Origin: Ferrovum sp.
GTDB lineage: Bacteria > Pseudomonadota > Gammaproteobacteria > Burkholderiales > Ferrovaceae
Length of the DNA: 13,941 nucleotides
Direction: 5' to 3'
NCBI GenBank assembly: GCA_027450105.1
Contig: DAIDKJ010000018.1
Location: 1 to 13,941 of the forward strand
Under the pieces are notes generated by a model, which was given only the letters and a program-made list of their open reading frames with translations, searched no databases and had not been told where the DNA came from. Both the position numbers and the translations under genes were made by a program. Shown here piece by piece: positions 1-7,266 of this stretch. Each line of letters opens with the position of its first letter. The stretch's first letter is position 1.

Positions 1-954
1 GGCTTTGGGGGGAGCCTTGGACGCTGTGCCTTGGTGGTGTGCCTGGTAGAGGCGCACCACGAAGGCGTCTTCAAAGCGGGGGGGGATAGGCTCCCAGTGC
101 TCCAGGGGCTGTGGGAGCGCCCGGGAATCCTGGCAGACCACCCGTACCCCATCCGCCTGAATCGTGGCATCCAGTACCCCGAAGCGCTGCCGCAGGCGGG
201 ACTGCAAGAGGCGCCGCGATTGACCGGAATGGGTGACCAGAAAACAGCACCCCTTCAGGGGAGCCGTCAGCACCGGATGCGGCGCATGCTCCAGAAGCCG
301 GCCTTCGTGCAACAGGAGAAGATCGTCACAGCGTTCGGCCTCGTCCAGGTATGCGGTGCTAACCAATACGCTCAACCCTTGCTGCCGCAGTCCCAGAATG
401 ATTTGCCACAACTCCCGTCGCGAGATGGGGTCTACGCCCACGGTGGGCTCATCGAGCAATAACAGCGCCGGGGCACGCAGCAGGGCACAGGCCAAACCCA
501 GTTTTTGTTTCATTCCTCCGGATAGTCGGCCCGCACGACGCGCTCCAAAGGGCCCCAGAGCAGTCAAAGCCAGCAATTCCTGTTGCCGCGCCCGTTGCCG
601 GGATGGGTCCAGGCCTTGCAGGGCTGCGTACAGATCCAGATTTTCCTGCACCGTCAATTCTTCATAGAGCCCGAAGCGCTGTGGCATATAACCGATCAAC
701 CGTTGAATTTGCGCGCCTTGGGTGCGGCTGCTCAGACCCAGAACGCGCACTTCGCCCTCATCGGGATGAAGCAGGCTGGCAGCCAGGCGCATGAGGGTGG
801 TTTTGCCTGCCCCATCGGGCCCCAGCAAGCCGGTCACACGACCCTGAGCCACTTGGGCCGTCACTGCATTCAGTGCCAGCACCGCTTGGCCGGCACGCTT
901 GAATCGTTTACTGCAGCCTTCCAGTTCTACGACTGCCGGTGTGGCGCCGCTCAT
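1..954 (-). CDS. YbhF-type ABC transporter ATP-binding protein, N-terminal part (partial)
   Basis: This is the first nucleotide-binding domain of an ABC-2 type exporter ATPase, which would power the efflux system encoded upstream. The 318 codons visible are open to the left edge, so the C-terminus is missing. Walker A is GPDGAGKTT, with Asp where most ABC proteins have Asn. That form is typical of the first domain of two-domain ATPases such as E. coli YbhF and RbbA. The signature LSGGMKQKLGLA, Walker B LLLLDEP and the D-loop region VGVDPISRREL follow. A PRFEDAF motif near residue 295 matches the linker that precedes the second ATPase domain in YbhF, so a second domain probably lies outside the window. 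The ATG at 952-954 starts 3 nt after the TAA (958-960) that ends the original adaptor frame, and I see only a weak ribosome site. This suggests translational coupling. The family is well supported; the substrate is unknown. Confidence 0.9.
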   Translation of the reverse strand, partial: MSGATPAVVELEGCSKRFKRAGQAVLALNAVTAQVAQGRVTGLLGPDGAGKTTLMRLAASLLHPDEGEVRVLGLSSRTQGAQIQRLIGYMPQRFGLYEELTVQENLDLYAALQGLDPSRQRARQQELLALTALGPFGARRAGRLSGGMKQKLGLACALLRAPALLLLDEPTVGVDPISRRELWQIILGLRQQGLSVLVSTAYLDEAERCDDLLLLHEGRLLEHAPHPVLTAPLKGCCFLVTHSGQSRRLLQSRLRQRFGVLDATIQADGVRVVCQDSRALPQPLEHWEPIPPRFEDAFVVRLYQAHHQGTASKAPPKA

Positions 955-957
955 GGC

Positions 958-1077
958 TTATGATCCGCAACCATGGGGTGGCGTATTCTCCTGGACGGCA
1001 TCGAGGGGTATGAGCACGGTGGTGGGCATGCCCAGGCGTAAGCGATGGCCTGGGTTACAGGCATAAACGCGCAAGCG
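958..1077 (-). pseudogene. Severed C-terminal 39 codons of the HlyD/YbhG-type adaptor
   Basis: After the amber codon at 1078-1080 the same frame stays open for 39 codons to TAA at 958-960. It encodes RLRVYACNPGHRLRLGMPTT followed by a short hydrophobic strand and a polar tail. The RLR...LRLGMP...V pattern is the usual C-terminal end of YbhG-like adaptors (the membrane-proximal domain), so this is clearly the missing end of the upstream gene. I see no start codon with a ribosome site that would let it be made separately. It ends 3 nt before the ABC ATPase start. Confidence 0.85.
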
Positions 1078-2046
1078 CTACATGAGTTCGGTGCGCAGTT
1101 CGGGGGTTTCTACGGTTTTGGGCGTGAATTCGGCCGTGGGGGAGATGAAGCCGACCCAGGCTTGTATCCGTTCGCCAGGCCATGAGTCGCTCTCGATCCA
1201 GGCGCGCGTGCCGGGTTTGACCCGGCCCAGGGCATTTTCTGGAAGCCAGGCCCGAATCCACACGGGATCATCCAGGGCCAGGGTGAGTACCGGCGTTTGG
1301 GGCGAGGCCATATCTCCGGGTTCCATGATACGGGCCTGTACGATTCCGGCTTCGGGGGCAACGACCCGGGTGTCCACCATGTCCCTTTCGCTCAGAGCCA
1401 TGGAGGCCCGGTCGGCTTCCAGGGTTTGCCGGGCGCTGGCAATGTCTTCCTTGCGTGGACCCAAGAGCGCCAATCGGAGAGCTTGTTGGGCATGGTCCAG
1501 GGTTGCCTGGGCGGTTTTCAGGGTGGTTTCGGCGTTGTCCAGGCTCTGTTTGGGCACGAAGTGTTGACGTTCCAGCTCCCGTTGGCGCTGGGCGCCAAGT
1601 TGTGCGATGTCCAGATTGGCCTGGGCTGCTGCCACATCGGCCCGGGCCTGAGCGATTTCTTCAGGGCGCGAGCCGGCCAGCAGGCGCGCCAGTATCTGGG
1701 CTTGTGCCTCCACCTGGGCCTGGGAGCGACGCAGGGCCTCGCGAAACCGGTCGGGCTCCAGTTCGGCCAGGACCTGACCGGGGCGAACCGTATCGCCTTC
1801 TTGCACCAGCACGCGGGCAATGCGCCCCGAATCCTGAAAGGCGATTTGGGTTTGCCGAATGTCCACGTTGCCATACACCTTGATGAAGCCGGAAGGTACC
1901 GGATGCAGTCGGAGGTAGATGAACAGGGCGAGAGCGACCAACAAAACCAGCACCACGGGCAGCAGCAGGAGCCGTTTCAGGTTTTTCCGGCGCTGGGGGG
2001 GCGGGGTCTTGTTGGGGGGCGACGCCTCGCTGGGTGCTTGGTTCAT
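1078..2046 (-). CDS. HlyD/YbhG-type periplasmic adaptor subunit, truncated by an in-frame amber codon
   Basis: This is a membrane-fusion protein that would bridge an inner-membrane ABC exporter and the outer-membrane factor. ATG at 2046 is preferred over a GTG at 2076 because AAAGGA lies 9 nt upstream of the ATG. A basic N-terminus (QRRKNLKR) leads into one membrane anchor (about residues 20-42). Then come the first lipoyl half (YGNVDIRQTQIAF), a long alpha-hairpin rich in Ala and Gln (about residues 90-205), the second lipoyl half (VVAPEAGIVQARIMEPGD) and the beta-barrel region ending GFISPTAEFTPKTVETPELR. The reading frame stops at TAG 1078-1080, codon 323. In E. coli YbhG, recalled from memory, this region reads LRTDLVYRLR; here it reads LRTELM-stop-RLR, so the stop replaces the tyrosine. 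The product is 322 residues instead of about 362. It lies 71 nt downstream of the outer-membrane gene, in one operon. It may be a fresh pseudogene, a tolerated truncation, a suppressed stop or a base-call error. Confidence 0.88.
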   Translation of the reverse strand: MNQAPSEASPPNKTPPPQRRKNLKRLLLLPVVLVLLVALALFIYLRLHPVPSGFIKVYGNVDIRQTQIAFQDSGRIARVLVQEGDTVRPGQVLAELEPDRFREALRRSQAQVEAQAQILARLLAGSRPEEIAQARADVAAAQANLDIAQLGAQRQRELERQHFVPKQSLDNAETTLKTAQATLDHAQQALRLALLGPRKEDIASARQTLEADRASMALSERDMVDTRVVAPEAGIVQARIMEPGDMASPQTPVLTLALDDPVWIRAWLPENALGRVKPGTRAWIESDSWPGERIQAWVGFISPTAEFTPKTVETPELRTELM

Positions 2047-2117
2047 GGGAAGAAGTCCTTTCAGGGATGAATCCACTGGAAAAGCAGCACGGCAGATTCT
2101 TCGGAAGTTACCAAAGA

Positions 2118-3488
2118 TCAGGGCGGGAGCGGATGCGTTGCCTCGTGCAACAGAGCGTTGACCGATTCCAGATCGGCCACAGTCAGGATGCCGGCGGCGG
2201 CTTTGAGGGTGATGCGCGCCATGACATGGTTATAGAGCGCCTGATTGTAGGCCTGCTCGCTGCGGATATAGTCGGTGGCGATATTGAGGACGTCCACAAT
2301 GGAACGGGTTCCCACTTCATAGCCGGTGCGGGTTCCTTCCAGCGAAATCTTGCTGGAAGCCACCTGCGTCTTGGCCGCTTCCAGTTCGGCCACGCTGTCC
2401 TCCAGGTTTAAAAAGGCCGTTTGAGTGTTGAGCGTGACCTGATCGCGCACTCCTTGTAATTCTTGCAGACTGGCGCGTGCCTGGGCCTGGGCCTGGTCCA
2501 CGGTGGCGCTGATCTGGCCCCCGTCAAACAAGGGCATGGCCAGGTTCAGGCTGGCCCCCTTCTGGTTGATATCCAGATTGGGAAAGGGCGCTCCCATCAC
2601 GTGCTGGGAGATTCCTTGCACATTGACCACCGGCCAGCGCGCCCGTCGATTGAACTCCACTTGCTCCTGGGCGATGCGCAGTTGCGCTTCGTTTTGATGG
2701 ATGAGTGGTTGGTTTTGCAGTGCAGATTCCACCCAGTCAGCACTCTTGTCGGGCTGTGGGAGCATGGGTTGGAAGGGGCCCAGATCGGCCAAGGTGCCGG
2801 TTTCCTGATGGGTCAGGCGTTGTAATTCGCGCCGTGCCACGGTGACGGCGTTATGTGCTCGGATGCGCTCGGAGCGGGCAGCGTCGAGCCGTGCCTGGGC
2901 TTCACGCACGGCAATCAGGTCTCCCGTGCCCACTTCCAGAGTGGCACGGGTTTGCTGATTGAGGGTGTCCAGCAACTTCTCCTGCTCTTCGGCCACGCGA
3001 TTTTGGGCCTCAGCCTGCAATACGCCAAAGTAGGCATTGGACAATTTGAGCGCCAACTGTTGCTGAGTGTACACCAAGGCCGCTTCACTGGCCTGAATCC
3101 GGTTGTCGGCCTGGGCCAGTGCAGTCCAGGCCTGGCCGTTGAATACCGTCTGGGTCAAATTGACGCTGAAGTTGTTGGAGGGGTAACTTTGTGAAATGGG
3201 GTTTCCCAGGCCGGTGATGCCTGCGGTGTTTTCACCAAAGCCGGCGCTCAAGCCCATGTGTGGCCACCAGGCCGAGCGGGCCAGCGGCCGGCTTTGCAGA
3301 TCGGCGTCGAGATTGGCTTGCGCCTGGGCCAGGGTGGGATCGGAGTGCAGGGCCCATTGCCAGCTTTGCAAGAGGTTTTCTGCCTGGCAAGAGACTGCGC
3401 CAAACCCCGACAGGAGGGTCAGCAACGTTGCCAACCGCACAACGTGGCGCCGCGATTTGATGAAACGCAAGGACATGTCAAAAACCAT
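2118..3488 (-). CDS. TolC-family outer membrane efflux protein
   Basis: This is the outer-membrane channel subunit of a tripartite efflux or type I export system, expected to form a trimeric barrel with a periplasmic alpha-helical tunnel. The 456 residues are normal for the family. A basic N-terminus and a hydrophobic stretch form a signal peptide ending near SCQA-EN (about residue 36). Two similar halves follow. The first starts LLQSWQWALHSDPTLAQAQA, and its helix has the pattern LALKLSNAYFGVLQAEAQ. The second starts QPLIHQNEAQLRIAQEQ and includes SLNLAMPLFDGGQISATVDQ and a closing helix GTRTGYEVGTRSIVDVLN. These repeated ALxxNP-like and FDGG elements are classic for outer-membrane factors. 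It is the first gene of the efflux operon. Two starts are possible, ATG at 3488 or ATG at 3476, and neither has a good ribosome site. Substrate not predictable. Confidence 0.92.
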   Translation of the reverse strand: MVFDMSLRFIKSRRHVVRLATLLTLLSGFGAVSCQAENLLQSWQWALHSDPTLAQAQANLDADLQSRPLARSAWWPHMGLSAGFGENTAGITGLGNPISQSYPSNNFSVNLTQTVFNGQAWTALAQADNRIQASEAALVYTQQQLALKLSNAYFGVLQAEAQNRVAEEQEKLLDTLNQQTRATLEVGTGDLIAVREAQARLDAARSERIRAHNAVTVARRELQRLTHQETGTLADLGPFQPMLPQPDKSADWVESALQNQPLIHQNEAQLRIAQEQVEFNRRARWPVVNVQGISQHVMGAPFPNLDINQKGASLNLAMPLFDGGQISATVDQAQAQARASLQELQGVRDQVTLNTQTAFLNLEDSVAELEAAKTQVASSKISLEGTRTGYEVGTRSIVDVLNIATDYIRSEQAYNQALYNHVMARITLKAAAGILTVADLESVNALLHEATHPLPP

Positions 3489-3522
3489 CGTGTAGGGACA
3501 GGAAGAAGGGGTTACCTTGGAG

Positions 3523-3528
3523 ATTCTA
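3523..3528 (-). promoter_or_regulatory. Possible -10 element of the efflux operon
   Basis: On the minus strand TAGAAT lies 35 nt upstream of the outer-membrane gene start and differs from the sigma-70 -10 consensus at one base. No good -35 hexamer is found at 16-18 bp, so the promoter is weak or needs an activator. This is only a pattern match. Confidence 0.3.
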
Positions 3529-3654
3529 CCTCAAGCAGTTGCGCTGTGGAGGAGAAAGCGACCCATGGCACGCATCGAGGGTGAGGGGAAAGCATGGGTG
3601 GTCGGGCTCTGGAGGGGAGGGCCACCTGCCTCATCCACAACCCAGGATTTGCCC

Positions 3655-3660
3655 TATAAT
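3655..3660 (+). promoter_or_regulatory. Perfect -10 hexamer upstream of the GGDEF-EAL gene
   Basis: TATAAT lies 64 nt before the ATG of the c-di-GMP gene. The hexamer 17 bp upstream (CATCCA) is a poor -35, so the promoter may rely on an activator. The predicted transcript start would be near 3667. Confidence 0.45.
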
Positions 3661-3723
3661 GCAAGGCAAAGTTGATGTCATTGTGTGACCAAACGGACTG
3701 CGGGGTTTTTCGGGGGCTGGGCG

Positions 3724-6315
3724 ATGTTCGAGATGGATCCGTATCAGTTGTTTTTGCAGGTGGCCCCGGATGCCTTCTTCGTGCATGACGGGCGAGGCCG
3801 TATTCTGGATGTGAACGAGATGGCCTGTACCAGCCTGGGCTATACCCGCGATGACTTGCTGGGCATGAACGTTCTGGATATCGAGCAGGATTTTGACCGG
3901 CCTCAGGCGCTGGCCCTTTGGGCACGCGCCCAACCGGGTCAGATCAGCGAATTCAACGGCACCCATCGGCGCCGCGATGGGACCACTTTCCCGGTGCAGA
4001 TTCATGCCAAAGCCCTCATGCACAACGGGGTGGCTTGCCAATTTACATTGGTGCGGGATATCTCTGCACAAATAGACCTCCAGCAACAATTGCAGCGTCA
4101 AGTCAGGCTGTATTCTGCCCTGAGTGAAATCAATCAGGCCATTGTTCGCTTGACTTCCGAAGAGGAGCTGTTTCCTCTGGTGTGCCGAATTGCGGTGGAA
4201 TTTGGGGGGATGAAACTGGCCTGGATTGGCCAATTTTCCCCTCCGGACAAATTGATTCCCGTCCATTGGTATGGCTCCGGTCAGGAATACCTCGCCCATC
4301 TGAGCCTCGCCATCGATCCCGCAGTGCCTGAAGGCCGGGGTCCGGCGGCCACCAGCTGGCGCGAGCAACGCAGCGTGATCGTCAATGATTACCAAGCACA
4401 TTCGCTGACCGGGCCCTGGCGTGAAATGGCCGCGCAATACGGGTGGCGTTCTTCCGGTACCTTCCCGATTCTGCGTGCCGGAAAATCCTTCGCCACACTG
4501 GGCATGTACCACGACCACCCAGGGGCCTTCGACGCTGCCGCCATTGCACTGATGGAGGAAATGACCCGCGACATCAGTTTTGCTCTCGAGCAATTTGACC
4601 ACAATAAGGACCGACTCCAGGCCCTGGACACCGTGCGCCGCCAGAAAGACTTTTTGAACGCCATTCTGGAAGCCGAACCGGAATGTGTGAAGGTGCTGGG
4701 TTCCGACGGCACACTGACGCATATGAACCCTGCGGGACTGGCCATGCTGGAGCTCGATTCCTTGGAGCAGGCACAGTCTTTGTCCTTGCTCGATTTTGTG
4801 CATCCCGATTACCGCGATAAATTTCTTCAGTTTTATAAAAATGTTACTGCTGGACACCGGATCATCTTGGAGTTTCCTGTGGTGGGAGCCAAGGGCACCT
4901 TGCGCTGGCTGGAGTCCCATGGTACGCCGCTGCCGGATGCCAATGGGCAAGGAACCGCCTTGCTGGCTGTGACACGCGATGTGACCGCGCGCAAGATGGC
5001 GGAAAATCTGATTTGGCGCCAAGCCAACTACGATCTGCTCACCGAACTGCCCAATCGGCTCATGTTTTATACCCTCATGCGCCATGAAATCCGGCGTGCG
5101 CAGCGCGATGCGGTCAGCCTGGGACTGTTGTTCATCGATCTGGACCAGTTCAAGGACATCAATGATACCTGGGGGCATCAGTTCGGTGATCAGGTACTGC
5201 AGGAGGTGGCACGGCGCTTGACAGGATATGTGCGTCAATCCGATACGGTGGCGCGTTTGGGCGGGGATGAGTTCACCGTGATTTTGCCCCAGATCAATGA
5301 CAGTCTGGCAGTGGAAAAAGTGGCCGAATCCATACTCCATGGTTTGGCCGAGCCTTTCCTGTTTCCCGACAAACCACCGGTGTACGTTGCGGCCAGCATC
5401 GGTATTACCGTGTTTCCCCAGGATGCCAGCGAGGTGGACGCGCTTTTAAGCAATGCAGACCAGGCCATGTATGCGGCCAAGGATGCGGGGCGCAATCAGT
5501 ATGGGTTTTTTACCCGGCAACTGCAGGAACGTGCCCACCGCCGTTCGGGACTCTTGGCGGAATTGCGCCTGGCATTGGCAGAACAGCAGTTTTGCCTGCA
5601 TTTTCAACCACAAATTCATCTGGTTTCCGGGCAGGTGCGCAAGGCCGAGGCCCTGCTGCGCTGGAATCATCCCCAGCGGGGTCTGGTGGGGCCGCTGGAC
5701 TTCATTCCTCTGGCTGAAGAAACCGGTTTGATCGTGGATATTGGTGATTGGGTGTTTAGAGAAGCCGTGCGTTGGGCCAAACGGTGGTCGGCGCGTTGCC
5801 CGGATTTTCAGTTGGCATTGAATGTGTCTGCAGTGCAATTCAAGCGCCGTGCAGATTTGCTGGAAAACTGGGGCCAGTATCTGGAGGCGGAACAACTGTC
5901 TGGCCAACACTTGGTGGTGGAAATCACCGAAAGCCTACTGCTGGAATCCGATCCGGAAATCAAACGCGTGCTGGAGGGTTTTCGTTCCCAGCACATCGGC
6001 TTGGCTGTGGACGATTTTGGCACGGGGTATTCCTCCCTGTCCTACATTCACCGTTTTCCCCTGAATTATCTCAAAATCGATCGTTCTTTCGTGGCCGATC
6101 TGGGGCTCAACCCCCGCCACAAGGCCCTATCCAACGCCATCATCGTCATGGGACATGAGCTGGGCTTTCAGGTGGTTGCAGAAGGCATCGAAACGGAGGT
6201 GCAGCGCAATATCCTGATGGCAGCCGGCTGCGATTTCGGTCAGGGTTATTTTTTCTCCCGACCGCTGGATGCAGAACAGTTTGAACAACGATATGTGCTG
6301 CACCACTGCTGCTGA
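3724..6315 (+). CDS. PAS-GAF-PAS-GGDEF-EAL c-di-GMP cyclase/phosphodiesterase
   Basis: This is a cytoplasmic signalling protein that can in principle both make cyclic di-GMP from GTP and degrade it, controlled by its sensor domains. ATG at 3724 gives 863 residues and follows a G-rich stretch. An in-frame GTG at 3685 would add 13 residues but has no ribosome site. Order: PAS (about 3-115), GAF-like (about 145-290), PAS (about 305-425), GGDEF (about 430-600), EAL (about 610-860). The active site GGDEF is at 513-517. The RQSD inhibitory site (504-507) sits five residues before it, so product feedback is likely. The EAL domain has E642-A-L, N700, E733, DDFGTG at 763-768, K784 and EGIET from 820, so the metal and catalytic residues appear complete. 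No membrane segment is seen. It is transcribed divergently from the efflux operon, but a functional link is only a guess. The protein ends in the unusual tail HHCC. Confidence 0.95.
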   Translation: MFEMDPYQLFLQVAPDAFFVHDGRGRILDVNEMACTSLGYTRDDLLGMNVLDIEQDFDRPQALALWARAQPGQISEFNGTHRRRDGTTFPVQIHAKALMHNGVACQFTLVRDISAQIDLQQQLQRQVRLYSALSEINQAIVRLTSEEELFPLVCRIAVEFGGMKLAWIGQFSPPDKLIPVHWYGSGQEYLAHLSLAIDPAVPEGRGPAATSWREQRSVIVNDYQAHSLTGPWREMAAQYGWRSSGTFPILRAGKSFATLGMYHDHPGAFDAAAIALMEEMTRDISFALEQFDHNKDRLQALDTVRRQKDFLNAILEAEPECVKVLGSDGTLTHMNPAGLAMLELDSLEQAQSLSLLDFVHPDYRDKFLQFYKNVTAGHRIILEFPVVGAKGTLRWLESHGTPLPDANGQGTALLAVTRDVTARKMAENLIWRQANYDLLTELPNRLMFYTLMRHEIRRAQRDAVSLGLLFIDLDQFKDINDTWGHQFGDQVLQEVARRLTGYVRQSDTVARLGGDEFTVILPQINDSLAVEKVAESILHGLAEPFLFPDKPPVYVAASIGITVFPQDASEVDALLSNADQAMYAAKDAGRNQYGFFTRQLQERAHRRSGLLAELRLALAEQQFCLHFQPQIHLVSGQVRKAEALLRWNHPQRGLVGPLDFIPLAEETGLIVDIGDWVFREAVRWAKRWSARCPDFQLALNVSAVQFKRRADLLENWGQYLEAEQLSGQHLVVEITESLLLESDPEIKRVLEGFRSQHIGLAVDDFGTGYSSLSYIHRFPLNYLKIDRSFVADLGLNPRHKALSNAIIVMGHELGFQVVAEGIETEVQRNILMAAGCDFGQGYFFSRPLDAEQFEQRYVLHHCC

Positions 6316-6394
6316 CTGCCTCTAGCCTCTCTCCTCTACCGCTGCGCGAACGCTCACCGTTGGGATAGACTTGCGCGATCCTGTGCCAACCGGA

Positions 6395-6411
6395 CTGAAG
6401 CGATCCTTCAG
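6395..6411 (+). other. Small hairpin downstream of the GGDEF-EAL gene
   Basis: CTGAAG and CTTCAG form a perfect 6-bp stem around a 5-nt loop in the gap before the YceI gene. No T-tract follows, so it is not a canonical intrinsic terminator. I see no other terminator for the upstream gene in 6316-6445. Confidence 0.3.
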
Positions 6412-6445
6412 ACTTGCGGCAAGTATGCCTAACCTTGCAAGGGGG

Positions 6446-6474
6446 TTGCATTGTTGCGGCCGATTGGGTATATT
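6446..6474 (+). promoter_or_regulatory. Sigma-70-like promoter of the YceI-family gene
   Basis: TTGCAT (6446-6451) and TATATT (6469-6474) are separated by exactly 17 bp and lie 68 nt before the ATG. This is the best core promoter seen in the window. The -35 is the right half of an inverted repeat, TGCAA-GGGGG-TTGCA (6436-6450), which could be an operator. An 8-bp palindrome GTACGTAC (6481-6488) sits near the predicted start. Confidence 0.6.
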
Positions 6475-6541
6475 GTTCGTGTACGTACTAATTAACGACC
6501 AGACCTACAAATCCTCATTACCACGACTGGAGACCCGTCCC

Positions 6542-7111
6542 ATGAAAAAAACGCTACTGACCCTCATCACCGGAACCTTGCTGGCTACCTCGGCCTGGGC
6601 CGAACCGGCTACCTATACCACAGACCCCAATCATACCTTTGTGCGCTTTTCCTATAGCCATCTGGGCTATAGCACCCAACTGAGCCGCTTCGACAAGGTC
6701 TCGGGCACGATCACCCTGGATCAGGCCGCCAAAACCGGTTCTGCCGACATCACCATCGATACCCGTTCGGCCAACACCGGTTCGGCCCAGTTCAATGAAC
6801 ATATCCAGGGCGAAGACTTTTTGAATACCGCGGCTTATCCCACAGCCACTTTCAAATCCACCCAGATGACCTTCAAGGGCGATACACCGGATGAATTGAT
6901 GGGGAATTTGACGCTCAAGGGGATTACCCGGCCAGTTACCCTGAAGGTAACTTCTTTTAAATGTATGCCCCACCCCATGTTGAAAAAGGACGCCTGCGGT
7001 GCCGATGCGGTGGCCCATGTGAAACGTACTGACTTCAACATGGGAAAATATGCCCCCTATGTGGGAGATGAGGTGACCCTGACGGTGTCGGTGGAGGCCA
7101 TCAAACAATAA
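6542..7111 (+). CDS. YceI-family periplasmic protein
   Basis: This is a small secreted lipocalin-like beta-barrel protein of the YceI family. Family members bind isoprenoid or other amphiphilic molecules in the periplasm, but the role here is unknown. The 189 residues start MKKTLLTLITGTLLATSAWA, a clear signal peptide cleaved before EPATYT. The family pattern follows: YTTDPNHTFVRFSYSHLGYS near the mature start, then DITIDTRSANTG, an FLNTAAYPTATFKS segment, LTLKGITRPVTL and the C-terminal KRTDFNMGKYAPYVGDEVTL. Two cysteines (KCMPHP and DACGAD) lie close together and could form a disulfide after export. GGAG lies 9 nt before the ATG, and an in-frame upstream extension is rejected because it would bury the signal peptide. 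The gene stands alone, without the cytochrome b561 gene often found beside yceI. Confidence 0.93.
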   Translation: MKKTLLTLITGTLLATSAWAEPATYTTDPNHTFVRFSYSHLGYSTQLSRFDKVSGTITLDQAAKTGSADITIDTRSANTGSAQFNEHIQGEDFLNTAAYPTATFKSTQMTFKGDTPDELMGNLTLKGITRPVTLKVTSFKCMPHPMLKKDACGADAVAHVKRTDFNMGKYAPYVGDEVTLTVSVEAIKQ

Positions 7112-7135
7112 CTCTTGCCATCGTGGCTGGATGCG

Positions 7136-7164
7136 AGGACCTCAGCCCCAAGCGCTGAGGTTCT
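7136..7164 (+). other. Stable hairpin just after the YceI gene
   Basis: An 11-bp stem with one G-U pair (7136-7146 with 7154-7164) encloses a 7-nt loop, 24 nt after the YceI stop. It has no T-tract, so it is more likely an mRNA 3'-end stabiliser or pause site than a terminator. A further 6-bp GC hairpin lies at 7235-7252. Confidence 0.45.
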
Positions 7165-7266
7165 GCGGCCCTCTAAAACATCGGGGAGTAAGATGCTGGC
7201 CTCTGCCAGGATCGCACAGGGCGCGTTGTTGTTTGCGCCCCTTCAAGGGCGCGGTGAGTCAGGGCG

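Noticed and set aside
1297..2070. A 257-codon open frame opposite the HlyD-type adaptor
   Set aside because: Glycine-rich translation without domain structure; the minus strand has the clear adaptor.
3370..3400. Possible lipoprotein signal in the TolC-family protein (GAVSC)
   Set aside because: The residues before the cysteine do not fit a good lipobox, as Leu is absent at -3; cleavage after SCQA by signal peptidase I fits better.
3631..5340. A 569-codon open frame on the minus strand opposite the GGDEF-EAL gene
   Set aside because: The plus strand carries an unmistakable multi-domain protein with intact catalytic motifs. The antisense translation shows no recognisable domain and is a by-product of GC-rich codon use.
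7235..7252. GC hairpin after the stop of the EF-hand protein gene as its terminator
   Set aside because: A 6-bp stem is present, but the following bases on the minus strand are A- and C-rich with no T-tract, so an intrinsic terminator is not supported.
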